From Pseudoscleropodium purum (taxonomy: Eukaryota > Streptophyta > Bryopsida > Hypnales > Brachytheciaceae), in NCBI GenBank assembly GCA_963969395.1, contig OZ017800.1, forward strand, positions 10,262,479 to 10,326,478: 64,000 nucleotides of DNA, written 5' to 3'. The notes below the pieces were generated by a model. The model ran no database searches and was not told where the DNA came from. It saw nothing but the letters and a program-made list of their open reading frames with translations. The position numbers and the translations under genes were made by a program. Shown one piece after another: positions 23,942 to 35,900 of this stretch. Every line of letters begins with the position of its first letter. Within the stretch, counting starts at the first letter, position 1.

Positions 23942-24675
23942 GGGGTGAATGCAAGAAATACCTGCCAATTTTATTGTATTTTTACAGTACTCATGATTTT
24001 TCTTCAAGGGTACTATAAAATTAGAAAAATCATTTTTAAAAAACAAAAGAAATATGACTAACATGTACACCTTTAAAATGAAGGTAACCACCAAAGAAAA
24101 TGCATAGAAAAATTATTTAATCTAGAGAACTAAAAAAGTGCCAAATCGCAAGAAAATGGATATCTTGATGTATAAATTAGTTTAAAATAGGAAAAAAAAT
24201 TAAATACATAAAATGAAAATTGGACATTTGTAACAATTCTATAAAAAGGTCATTCACACAAAAAACTCCAAAATGATATTTTATATGTTTCCAAATGTAA
24301 GCAAAAAAAAGCGCACTTTGTGGACTTCCACACCACATATAATTAACTATTTTTAGAATTCAATCCTTACATAGCTACAAGTCTACTAGAAGACTATGAT
24401 TTCCAAATTTCATCTCAAAATTTGTTTTTTTGGGTACTAAATAGTACTAAGAACTTCTAAATTGGCACGTGTAATATATAATTGGAGGCTATTTCTGGAT
24501 AGTAAATTATTTTTGAAAATTACAAAAAAAAAATTAAGCAAGGTGTATAATAGTCATGAATACCATACCTATAAATCTTGAGTCATTTAGAGCCAAAACA
24601 CAAAAATTATGGCCAAAAACTATTCAAAACACAAGGTGTGACGCAAAATAGTACAGGTGTTTCTTGCATTCACCC
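23942..24675 (+). mobile_element. TIR element ending GGGTGAATGC, copy A
   Basis: About 734 bases. The left end GGGTGAATGCAAGAAATACC and the right end GGTGTTTCTTGCATTCACCC form an inverted repeat of about 22 bases with one mismatch. The interior is AT-rich and has no transposase. Internal landmarks shared with copy B include ACTCATGATTTTT, GTACTATAAAATTAG and, near the right end, GCAAAATAGTAC. The target site is not clear: the flanks allow TA or a short AT-rich duplication. Confidence 0.8.
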
Positions 24676-24981
24676 ATAGGGACAACAAAATCTTTTATCA
24701 CCAACTAGATTTGCTTGTCTTCACTTCTACAAATTGGCTTCATGTAACTTTGTCACTTACAAAACTTGCACTTTTTAATCACCAACTTGGAATTGATATT
24801 TTTCAATTTAGCATTCTCTAATATTTAGACATCAAACTTTTTAATGAAAATTTTCTTTATCATCTCACATGCACTCAAATACACTCGTATAACTGCCAAG
24901 TATTATACTTTCTTTACAACACTAATTTGGTGCTATTCTAACACAACATTCAAGCTTATCAATTCCAAATGAATTTGGATT

Positions 24982-25711
24982 GGGGTGAATGCAAGAAACA
25001 CCGTCCGTTTTTGTTGCATTGTCTTTAGTACTCATGATTTTTTCAATTGTACTATAAAATTAGATAAAAAATTTGAAAAAAATTTGAAATTTTTTTTAAT
25101 ATATAAAACTTTAAAAAGAAGGTACCCAAGGAAGGAAAAGCATAGAAAAAAAATTTAAGTAGGAAAACTAGAAAAGTGCAAAATCTCATAAAAATAGGTA
25201 CTTTGACATTTTATTTTGGAAAAAATTGGAAATTTTTTTTTTAAAGAAATTAAAATTTGGAAATTTGAGAAGACTTCATGATGAATAGATATCACTAAAA
25301 GAATGATATTGAAACCATTTTCAATGTTCAAAATTGTGCATTTAGGGAAGCCTTGTTTGCATGAATGTAGAGGACAAAAAATAATGTTTTTTTTAATTCC
25401 TTTTGGTGGGTACATGCCTCTCTATTGTGGAAATAGAACACAAAAAGTTCAGATGTAGATCATTAATTTTGGATAGTACCCAATACTAAAACCAATGAAT
25501 TGCAAAGTGTGACAAATTAGCTAAATTGAAATTTGAATATAAAATGATTTTTGAAACATTTTGAAAAATAAGTTCTCTAATTATGGTCTAAATATTGGTC
25601 TACACAAAAAATTCAAGTGCATTGGATTCAATCTTCAAAAGATATAGCCAATCACAACTTAGAAATTGCAAGTGTGATGCAAAATAGTACTAATGTTTCT
25701 TGCATTCATCC
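24982..25711 (+). mobile_element. TIR element ending GGGTGAATGC, copy B
   Basis: About 730 bases, in the same orientation as copy A and 306 bases downstream of it. The left end is GGGGTGAATGCAAGAAACACC and the right end TTTCTTGCATTCATCC. It is collinear with copy A throughout, with substitutions and small indels, so these are two insertions of one family rather than a recent tandem duplication with its flanks. Non-coding. Confidence 0.78.
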
Positions 25712-26491
25712 ATTGCTCAATTAAATCACATACTCAACTTCCAATGAAGATTTCAATTTAACATAACAACCAAAAAACGTTTCTTTTTCAACTTAGACAA
25801 TTCAATCAACAACACTATGACACTGCAACATCTAAATTAGTACTCACACTAATTTCCACCATTCAATAAACATTTACACAACTACACATCCAAACTAATT
25901 ATAATTTTCGATCACATTACATCCATTTACTCCCAATTAGGTTCACAAACATACACGTTACACCTTATCCATTCAAATCTATCACGCACATGCATATTTC
26001 ATAGCATATCCAATTTGATCAATATTTTTTATATCAACTAAATTAGTGAACACATCACCAATAAAAGTTATACAATGTACTCAATGTTCTATTGCTTTCT
26101 AGTAACATCTCAACCACCATGGGAATAGAAGCTAAATCATAGATATCTTTCCAATTAGAAAAATTACCATCTCCATCACATAAATTCTTCTACAATCAAT
26201 ACTCTTCATTTCTTTTTTTATACTTTCACAATTTCCTCCAACTTCCTAACATTCTCAACTTGAATATAATCATTTCTATCTTCAAAACACACAAATATCA
26301 CTCAAATTAATCAATTACCACATTTTAAATTCCAAACTTGGACACAAACATTTGACCACTCACAAACACGCTACCATAAATAGAAAAAAAGAAAATACAT
26401 AGTTCCAATTGGCTAGGAGTCTAGGACACGTATCCAACTTCTTCAATAGTAAGCCAAATAGGAATTTTCCAAACTTAACAATTACCAACTA
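25712..26491. other. Pyrimidine- and A-rich intergenic DNA
   Basis: Strikingly C/A/T-rich and G-poor on the plus strand, with strings such as 'catcaca' and 'ttcaaact'. No coding exon or repeat boundary was recognised. Confidence 0.4.
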
Positions 26492-26782
26492 CATTAGAAG
26501 AGTTTTGGGGGGTCCAGAAGCCTGTTTCGGGCCTATTCCCTTGTAGTTGTTCCCCCATAGCAAGGGGAACGGCTTGTTGTCAGAATTTTTTTTTTCATAA
26601 AAAATAAATAAAAAATAAATTAGTCTCCAAATGCAAAAAAAAGAATATTTATTTATTTATTTATTTTGGTCAATGACGTGGCAAGGTCTCGGCCACGTCA
26701 GACCGCTGCGCCGAACCTATTCCCTGTGTTTGCAAGCTGTGATAACTTGCAAGCATTTGGAGGCCCCAAAAATCTTCTAATG
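26492..26782. mobile_element. Small TIR element, CATTAGA family, copy 4
   Basis: The ends are CATTAGAAGAGTTTTGGGG and CCCCAAAAATCTTCTAATG, an inverted repeat of about 19 bases with one or two mismatches. The interior contains GACGTGGCAAGGTCTCGGCCACGTC, a small hairpin whose arms contain a G-box-like CACGT core. This is the best preserved terminus of the family. Confidence 0.72.
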
Positions 26783-27635
26783 GGGAAGGAGACTATAACC
26801 AACTAAAAACCAAAATTAAACCTCCCCATTGATCTGACATAAACATCCGATTAGGACACTTAGACACCTAGTTGATAATTCCATCACTTGGAGATTCTTC
26901 CAATTTAAATCCAAACTATAGAATTCAAACTGTCTATTCAAAAATGACATTGTCAAAATCCAATTAGACTTCATCCAAATAACAATCCAACTTGGCAATA
27001 CATCCCTGGCAAAATACATTCCTTCATCATCTCATTAGATATTTACAAAGAAAGCTTCACTCACCAGCAAAAAAACTTTGATTTGGATTTTAATAGTCTC
27101 AAAAAATTGCCCAATTCCATACAAAATTAACAACCAAGCAATAAAAACGGTCCAACCACACACAAATTGCCACAAAAAATTGCCAAAAATCCACTCCAAT
27201 CAAGTTATCTACAGTAGTAGTGAATTAGGAACCATAAACATACTACCAAATTCAGTTATTAGGGTTAGCAAAAATTAAATTAAAAAAATTATTATTATTA
27301 TTTTGGAGGATATCATTCACAAGGGGAGTGAGAAAAGAAAGAAACTAATGCCACAAATGTTTAAATATTAAAAAATGGGAAAATGGTGAAATCCACGTCA
27401 CATCATTTCAAAATTTTAATAGTTTAATTATTATTAAAGTATCACATGCACCATCAAATATTAATATATTTTTTATTAGTGACATAAAGGGCTAATTTCA
27501 GATATATTTTGTCAATAAAAAGTCTTTATAGTGAAGTTTATTGTTCTTCATCAATCCTCAAAGGTTATGGATTATTTGAAGTAAGGTGGGAGTTCAGAGA
27601 GAAAAACTAAAGTAATTGTCTTCACACCATAACTT

Positions 27636-28440
27636 TAGACCCTCATTGATCCCTAAAGTTCTATGACTCTGTTTTCCCTCAAACAGCTCAAAAACTGCCT
27701 TTTTCATTACAAGTACCAAATTTTTGGAAAAAAACTTTTTTTGACACATTTAACCGTAGGATCTTGTAGAACACTAATTTGAAAAGATGTACCAAAAATT
27801 TCAGAACTTTCCATTGTGTGGATTGCAAGATTTTAGCATTTGAATTGACAAAAATCCTTTTTTTAACCCTGCAAAAAACCGGGCAGCTGCACTTTACAAG
27901 CTCACTTTTCTATAAAAAAAATGTTCAAAATGATGGTGCTTCTTTGGATTTTATTTTCTAAACAATTTTTTTACATGTTTGAGGATTTTCAAGTCATTTG
28001 GAATTGTACAACATATTGGAAAAAAATAGTAAGTAGAAAGAGATAGAGAATGAATCAAAATACTAAAATTGTTAAGAAATTAATTATGGAATTGAAAAAT
28101 GTCAATCTCAATGGTTGTAATGTTCTTAAAAAAAATGTACATCCTATGATTTTATTTTTTTCAAAAAACATTGAAAATTGAGTGAAATAAACAACTTCAA
28201 AGTTTATTTTAGAGTACAAAATCCATAACTACCTGCAAACTAAAATTCCTCATAATTTTTTACTCATTGAATAATTCAAAGCTTCCCACACATATATAAA
28301 CATAGAAAATCAATTTCAAATTTTGATTTTTGAAAAAAGTGAATTTTTCAGATCTGCCCGAACTGCCCGAATTGAGAAATAAACAACATATTAGGCTGTA
28401 ACTTTTGACTCCTATTTCTAAATGTCATGAAAAGAAAGAT
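27636..28440 (+). mobile_element. TTAA-type element family, 3'-truncated copy
   Basis: It starts with ATCCCTAAAGTTCTATGACT and is collinear with the element at 55472: CAAAAACTGCC, ATTTCAGAA, AACCGGGCAGCTGCACTTTACA, ATAGTAAGTAGA, CCATAACTACC and AGGCTGTAACTTTTGACTCC occur in the same order. The far end, present in the 55-57 kb copies, is missing beyond about 28440, and the left TTAA has decayed to TTGA. Confidence 0.65.
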
Positions 28441-28836
28441 ATGGAGATTTGAAGTCTTTGAAAATTCAAAACAATTTCAATTTTATACATAATATTTGTC
28501 TTAAATTTCTTATTCATAGAAGATGTATGATTTCAACTTTGTGCTTTTGTTATTATAATCATAAACATATGTACTACGGAGCATAGAATGTTTGAAAGAT
28601 TTTGACGTTTGTGTTCAAATAGATTGAAACTATAGAAGCTACAATATACCATGTAGATGAAACCAAAATCATGCAAATAAAATGTCACATTGAATTGTAC
28701 ACTGAATGAATGAATTCAAAGTCAAGCTAAAACCTAGCATAAAAAGGCGATGAAATACGACCTCATAGTAAGAAAACTAATTGGTGCTAGCCACCATTAC
28801 CACAACCTTCATCTAGTAAGATCATTCAAAGGAAAC

Positions 28837-29740
28837 TTACACCAATGAAATATGAGAAGGTGCAATTGAAGTGCCTACAACAGAGCTATGTGAGAACTCC
28901 AATGAATGATAGAATCCATAGGGCTTGGTAGATGGCAATGATGGCATCGGTAATGTTGTAATAGAAGATTCATTTCCTATGTCTTGAATCTGTTGAAATA
29001 GTCTATTTACTTCTTTCATAGAAGGTCAAGCCTTGGGATTGGGAAGGCAACAAAAGAGTCCCAATTGAAGCAAACTCACAACTAGTGCCATTTCAATTTC
29101 CAAGTCCATATCTAAAACTAGGGATCCTAGAGAGGTATTACAATTCAAATGTTCAAACTCACTTGATGGTTGTGACCTTTCAAGCATTATTGGGTCTACC
29201 ATACAAAAGAATGATCTACTTTTATAAACATGCCAAACTGCAAACAACAACAAGATCCTTAGGTTCCACAGTTTGCAAATCCAAGGGCCATCTTCCACAC
29301 ACCCCTTCCAATATCAAGATGCTAAAATTGATTCTTTTGTAGCCTTGCTTGTGTATGGCAACTCAGGAGCTATGTAGCCAAACGTACTTGTCGCCAAAGT
29401 CGTCTTCTCCAATTTGTGGTGGTCCATTAAACATGCAAGTCCAAAGTCTCCAATATAGGCATTGAAATCTGGATCTAAAAAGACATTGCTAGACTTAATG
29501 TCACAATGCAAAATATAACTTGAACAATCTTCATACAAGTATTTTAGGACTGCACCCACCCCTTTAAGAATGGAAAGCCACACTTTTTAGTAATAGAACT
29601 TGTTGGGTACTTTTTTTGTAAAGCCAATCATAGAAAATTCCATTGGAGAAGTAATCATACACCAATAACAACTTGCCTTTCTCTTGGCACTATCCTTGCA
29701 ACTTTACTGCATTTCAATGTTGAATTTGGCCTAGACTTGT
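28837..29740 (-). pseudogene. Lectin-type receptor-like kinase pseudogene (kinase part)
   Basis: Right to left, fragments of a Ser/Thr receptor kinase appear in family order: KLLLVYDYFSNG near 29680; the catalytic loop ILHCDIKSSNVFLD near 29490; the activation segment IGDFGLACLMDHHKLEKTTL near 29430; GYIAPE...YTSKATKES near 29360; then VCGRWPLD, MVDPIML, and the C-terminal GLFCCLPNPKA-stop-PSMKEVNRL near 29030. KSSNV and DHHKLEKTTL point to the L-type lectin receptor kinases. The gene is broken: frameshifts near 29335 and 29230, an in-frame TGA where the family has Arg in 'KARPSM', and HRD turned into HCD. Both Arg losses fit CGN-to-TGN changes. Lectin and transmembrane parts were not found upstream. 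Confidence 0.82.
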
Positions 29741-30149
29741 CACCTTAGCATGAAAAAGGGATTCAACTTGTAAATTTTAACATGTTGATTTGTTTCACAA
29801 CCACCAAACTTCTACCTGGATCAAACATGATCAAACATGGATTTCAACAATGCCAAATTCCATTAAATGGCGGTATTCCATATGCTATTTACACCCTTAC
29901 ATCCAGGACAAGTTTATATTTCTAACATCTAGGTTATTTTTAGATTTCAGAAATCTACAAATAACATAGATATCAAACCGAACAGTCTAGAAAATCTAGA
30001 ATAGGCATAAATTCCAAATATCTAGGAAGCTTGTAGATTTCAAAAATCTATTACTAATATAGATTTTAGTATAAAAAAAATTGTTTAGGCTCTACACTCT
30101 GCACTTCTAAAAGTGCCAAATTCACAAAATACTGCCATTTTAATGAAAT

Positions 30150-30344
30150 TGGCCACCGAATATCTACCAATATATACAGTCAAACTTTATGAAATTTTTA
30201 CCACGTGAACTAAGACAAGTGAAGTACAATATCCTAAAGTTAGATTCTTAAGAAACGTTTTTTTTTTAATTTCTTGGGTGAATGCAGCAAAAATGGCAGT
30301 TTTAAGTGTTTTTTAACAGAAACATGGCCTTGGGCTTTGGGGGG
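30150..30344 (-). mobile_element. TTAA-type element family, terminal fragment
   Basis: The right end reads AATGGCAGTTTTAAGTG...GGGCTTTGGGGGG followed by TTAA (30345-30348), parallel to the right end of the element at 56521-57442. Similarity to the interior of that copy (ATATCCTA, GAAATTTTTACCAC) extends left to about 30150. The other end is not identifiable. Confidence 0.5.
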
Positions 30345-30348
30345 TTAA

Positions 30349-31070
30349 ATGAATTTATGCTAATTTAAGCTTGAATAATATGATTAGAATATGAAATTCA
30401 TCTATATACAAATTCATATGATTCTCTTATGGCAATTGATAAGGTGAAAACACCCAAAACTATCTGTGTGCCAATTCCTCACAAGTAGACTTCTATTGAA
30501 AGTATCCAAAAAACATGAAACAACTTGCATTAGATGTAACCTCCACATATTTCAAACAACTCAAATATGATTTTCAGGGCTCCAACCGCCCAAATACACA
30601 ACAACAAAGAGGATCAGCGCTCAGAAGGGCGCTTTATGGACAACCCCACCTTAATCCAGGATAATTTAAGTAGAAACCGTTATCATACAGGCAGCTAAGT
30701 TGAGTGTTGCAATAATCTGGGAAAACCCCGGAGAGCAGAATTCTGTGACAATACACTCCACTATCGAAATAACGCTAGAGCGCGTAAGCTGCATAAAAGT
30801 ACAAAGTACCGTTAGAATAAGTGAAGAAAATATACAGAAATCACGTACTTCTAAAAACTGAATTACTGAATCACTAGTTTGTGTTTTAAAAAACGAGAAG
30901 TGATATGCTACCCGATCAATAGGAACGCAGCCAGTAAGTGCATACCTGGAATTTCGTTCATTAGAAAAATCACCAGTGACTTCGACTCATCTTCACACGC
31001 AATAAGTCCTTAGCTGCACGAAATAATTGAGTGATTCAGAAGCAAAAATACGTAAAATATCAAAGAACTC
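30349..31070. other. Intergenic, nothing recognised
   Basis: AT-rich to about 30550, then moderate GC. No protein motif was seen. Confidence 0.35.
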
Positions 31071-32227
31071 ACAGTTTACTAAGGGAATACAATCGTTTCT
31101 TTTTACCATCTGCATCAGGCTTCACACTAGGACATGTAGAGCTGACATGAAAGAATACCCAATTAAAATTTAGGATTACAATTGATAAATTGATATTACA
31201 ATCATTACGGTACTACATCGAAGTTAATTACGTATAGAAGTCAATCCTTAATTTACTTACAGCAGAAGGGACATCAAAACTCCTAACGCCACCACCAGTC
31301 CCAAATACTATGTATGGTTGCAAATGCTCTGCAAAACCGCCCCTAAGGTGTCTTAGCATGATTGCATGCATGTAGAGAACCAACTGCTAAAATATATTTT
31401 CATAGCAAAATGTTCCAAGGCTCCAGTGAAATAAAATAGCTCTCCACTATATTATTACTCGTACAAGTATCCACAAACCAACATACAATAATCTCGCAGC
31501 ACACATTGGACTGTGAAAATAGCTTTCATCCCAAGAAACAAATAATGACAACAAATAAGAAGCACCTATTGAGAAGATTCCTTGGCATTAACTCCTGCAC
31601 ACGCAACCAATATCAAGACGCTCAGAAACCACAAGAACCGCCAAGTCACATAAATCTTGGATCATACGAATGATTAGTTGCATGATTTCATAAAACAACG
31701 AGAAAAAGGATTCGCATACTGAAACGTGCGCCAAATTTGGGTAGAAAACAGTTTATGGATTTCACAATGGCATTAAAAATACGTATACAATGCTACGCAA
31801 CTGCTCTTGCTTAAGAAATCGTACAGGTATTATGTGACACTGTGAGTTGGCTGCAGTCTACTCTTGGGCCCTCTATTCTTTACAGATGCAGACGAGGATC
31901 CTCTCATGTTTCTACTCTTCTGACTCTGTTGCAGCCTTAACCAGAGAAGGGTGCAACAACAGGCAAGGCTACCGGGGAGAAGGCATAGCTTGAAAAATGG
32001 TTGCTTCTGCGCACAATGATTCTCTTGTCAGTCAGCCCTTTTCTGTAGAATATACGCTTAGGTTTTCTATACAGTTCCAAAGTATACACCCATTCAGGAG
32101 GGACTAACGTTCGTAAACAGTGAAAATTCGCAGAATACAACACTAACCTGGAAGAAGCTCTGAAGTCCGCTGGTAATACTCCATGTTTGAACTTCTCGAC
32201 GTTCATCTTCAACCATGCCCTGCCCAT
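31071..32227 (-). other. Exon-like minus-strand segments downstream of the kinesin
   Basis: Several short segments have good splice borders on the minus strand. One at about 32228-32148 reads VHGQGMVEDERREVQTWSI, then TSGLQSFFQ before a GTTAGT donor. One near 31605-31565 reads ELMPRNLLN. One at about 31330-31262 reads EHLQPYIVFGTGGG, then VRSFDVPSA before GTAAGT. They could be spliced 3' UTR or divergent tail exons of the kinesin, or a separate small gene. Phases do not chain cleanly and I recognise no family. Confidence 0.3.
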
Positions 32228-32998
32228 GCACCTACAGAAGACACAAATTCACAGGTTATGAAGATAAAATGAGAAAGATGCATACGAGATTAAAACAGCC
32301 ACGGGTTTCAATTATATTATCAACTGAAAGACTAAACAAACTTTGAAACTAATTCAACAGTAGAGTCTTCACCTACTATCAAGAAAGTGATCTCACTTGA
32401 TTTCACTGGCTTGAAAATAGGTAACGACGTTATTCTTGAATATGACTAATGAATTTGATGCTGATTATGAATTAGGACCAAGACCGCTCAGCTTCAAATA
32501 ACGGGAGTCAAAGCAATTAACTGTTCCAGGAGGAGAATACCGATTAGTTCTCTACAAGATGGAGTGGCAGCTACCTCTAGACTCCTGCAGACTCCATTCC
32601 ATACCTTCAGAGTAATCTACCAGAAACTGAGTATCTGCCAACCTACCTTCTAAGACGAGAAATGTGAATATCTCTGGGGAGAAAACGTTGAAAACAGACG
32701 CATACTTCGATGCACATCAGTGTAAAATTCCTTGCGTCGTTAATCACAAAATTTACGGGTCACGACAAAAAAAACCTTTTCTATCTTCATCTTGTCACCT
32801 CCATCATCGCATCTCTGTTGATGAAGGTCCTCGGACCACACTTCCTGCTTATTTCTCAAGACCGCGATCTGCTCCCAATGACAACAAAGGAGAACTCAAC
32901 GCCACGGAAACATGTAGCAAGCCCGAAAGGAGACCTGCTGCTGATATTTGCTTTCTTGCGGCGCCTTGGCGAGAGGGTTTTGTGGGGTCACATCGTAC

Positions 32999-35900
32999 CT
33001 GAACCTTTAGCTGTTTCAATTTCTGCAACGAGACACATGAAAGTCAGTGTAATGTAATCCGAAGCGTGTTCATATCATTTCAATCCTTCATTACTATTTT
33101 TCATTTCCTACAGCAAAATTAAAATGTACTCCATAATAATGAACTGGGATAAGATCGTTTGAAGCATTAAAACCCGTCGGATATTCTACCGTTTTCTATG
33201 GATCACAGTTCATAGAAATACTTAACTGCTGTCATTAATGGATGCTCACTTTCAAAGAGACAATTTTCTATTGCCTGATTAGACACTAACTCATACCTGC
33301 AGATACTTCTTTTCGTCTTCAAGTTCCACCAACTTTCTTTCGAAGTGCTGCTTCAAGACTGTGGTATCAGGTCGTACAAATAACTTAATCTCCGCCTGAA
33401 ACACAGCATAGACCACAACAGCTGAGAAGGTCGAATGATTTTCAAGCATTCCATCTGAGTCACCCATATCCAACACGGAAGGAATGGCACTATCTGTCGT
33501 TCACAGTACACAAAGATATCCTAACGAGTAGTGAGCAAGCATGAGGTCAGGGACTCAAGTGGCTCGAAGTAACCCTCTCAATAGGCGATCTCTTCACCTC
33601 TTTCTGCTCAAGGCGTTTATCTATTTCCCGTAACTCTTTGTCGAATTTCTCTTGCGCCGATGTGCGTTTAAACTCCAACAGTATTTCAGTGTCAATATCT
33701 CCAGAGAATTCACCTGCAAACGCCATCCATTTATAAGGGACACTACAGAGCTTATCAAATACTCAAACAGTAACAATTGAGAAATTGATTGAAGTAAATA
33801 TACAAAGAAAGTATCGTGCACGGATAATGTGAACCTAATAGAAATGCCAACATCAAAAGATGTAAAGATCTGAAATTATTCATGAAAGGACAATCATTTA
33901 AATCCTCAGAATCGGACTTGAATCTCATACCAGGCCGTAAGTAAATATCCCCATCAATGCCTGCAACGCCAAAACCTGGTCCAGCTGTACTCTCACTCAT
34001 GCTCCGGGATGACGTAGAAGATGGAGGTCTAGAGGAAGTATCAGATGGAATTCTAGCGTGTTGCAGTTGTTGTAGCTCAAATTCTAATTCTTGAATTCTA
34101 TTTACATACCCTTTTAGCAGTTCATCCGTCTGTATGAAAAATCAGAGTCAGACACTGAGGGACTCCAGGAAATACATTTGAAATGCACATTCAAGGATTC
34201 AAACCAACCAAAGGTATAAACTTTGGAGTGTTGTCAACCACCTAATTTCCCATGCAAATAAGCGTACCTGGACATCAAGTCCATCAAGATCCTCAAAAGA
34301 TTTTCCAGATCGAAGTTGATCAAGCTTGATTCTAAGCTTGTCACGCTCCATCTGTGCATGAAATGTCAGAGACTTGTTGTAATGGTGGTCATAAAGAAAT
34401 CACCTGGACAATTAGCTGTAGAGCAAAACCAAGAGGACAAAATTATCTCATGACTTCCTAAATGAATGTGACGATAAAAGCAACACCAAGCTTACTTGCG
34501 ATTCTAAAGCACATTGAGAAAGTGCATCAATGCGATCACGAGCCTCTTCCAACTCACGCCCCAAATCCATGTTGCTAGCTTCAAGCCAGGCAACCTTTTG
34601 CTTCAACATCTGTAAAATTTGAAACTATGTCTTCAGCGTCACTTTCTTAGGCAAAGTTAGTATCATATAAAGCAACAAACTGCAAATTAAAAAGCAGATA
34701 CCTCATTCCTACCTGAACTTCAGTATTTGAAGGAGCCCCTGCCCTAGCATATAGAAGCTCTGCTTGCATGAGCTCAAGTTGCTGTCTCATTCGCTGCATC
34801 TCAGCTGCAAGCGGATCACGATTGACCTGATCACACAGATGAAGCTTCTTCTGTTAATATCCACAGACGACTGCTTTCCTCCTCAATAAAGTTAGTTGAT
34901 GAAGAGAAAAACACATCAGCCAATGATTAAAATGAACCAGTATATTCGGCATCCTCGTTCAAGCGTCACATTCAGTAAGTCCCATAATAGACAAAAGACA
35001 CTCACTGTAGGCTTATTTCGAATGTTGCGAGCCCTATTAGCGTACTTAAGAGTATTAATAGACTCCTCAGCATTTACATCTGCTGGACTCACACAAGCTG
35101 CAAGTCACAGAAACAAAAACAAATAAAAATTAGGTTGAATAGCTGATAAAAGTACAGAAACATCAAAAATTACATGCTTGCATCAAAATAACAGTCAGAA
35201 TAAGAAATGAACGCTTGCATCAGATTACTCACCAATCATAACCGTCCTACTGTTGCCTCCAAGGGAATCCTACAGCCATCAGAATTAATTCAGCACTGTT
35301 TGGTGAAAACATAGGACGCAGTGGCAAAGAACGACACCCAATTCACTAGAGGCCGTTAACCTAAGAAAGGGTCCACGACTACAGATAATTACCAAAACCA
35401 ACTCATGCTCGTACAAGACAAATAGCATCCCGACCAAAGTTTGGGAAATCCTTACCTGAAGTAATCGCGTTAACTTGCTATCCCGGTAAGGAACATGACC
35501 TCCTTCTCTACGTTTTCTTTCATCGCCCAACGCACTGATCACGTTTCCAAGTGCTAGAAGGCCTCTATTTATGTGCACACCTAAGAAAGTTTTCAGCACG
35601 TAGATTCACAGTTACTTGAGCATTCAGAGCACTAGAGATTCTTAATTAATAAACCCAAGCACGGGCATACCCTTCTCGTCACACTCAAGAAACAGGTTCT
35701 AAAATTCTAGATCTAGCTGATTATATGACAGTGTGAGCATCCCACAATAGAGACATTTAGCACCTGGAGACCGTAACATCTGAAAAGCAAGACAAAAAGA
35801 AAGTTATCCAACGAAGAAATATCGGTAAACCTTCTTTGAAACGAAGACCGTCAGCCCCTGTTCGCTTAGCCCTTTCCGAGCCAGCCAAATCTACAAGATG

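Noticed and set aside
27779..27961. A 60-codon frame with resemblance to one at 57120-57329
   Set aside because: The similarity comes from both lying in copies of the same TTAA-flanked element. The frames are not kept open consistently.
32664..33057. Plus-strand frames of 112-115 codons
   Set aside because: Antisense to the kinesin 3' part. No family motif and no independent support.
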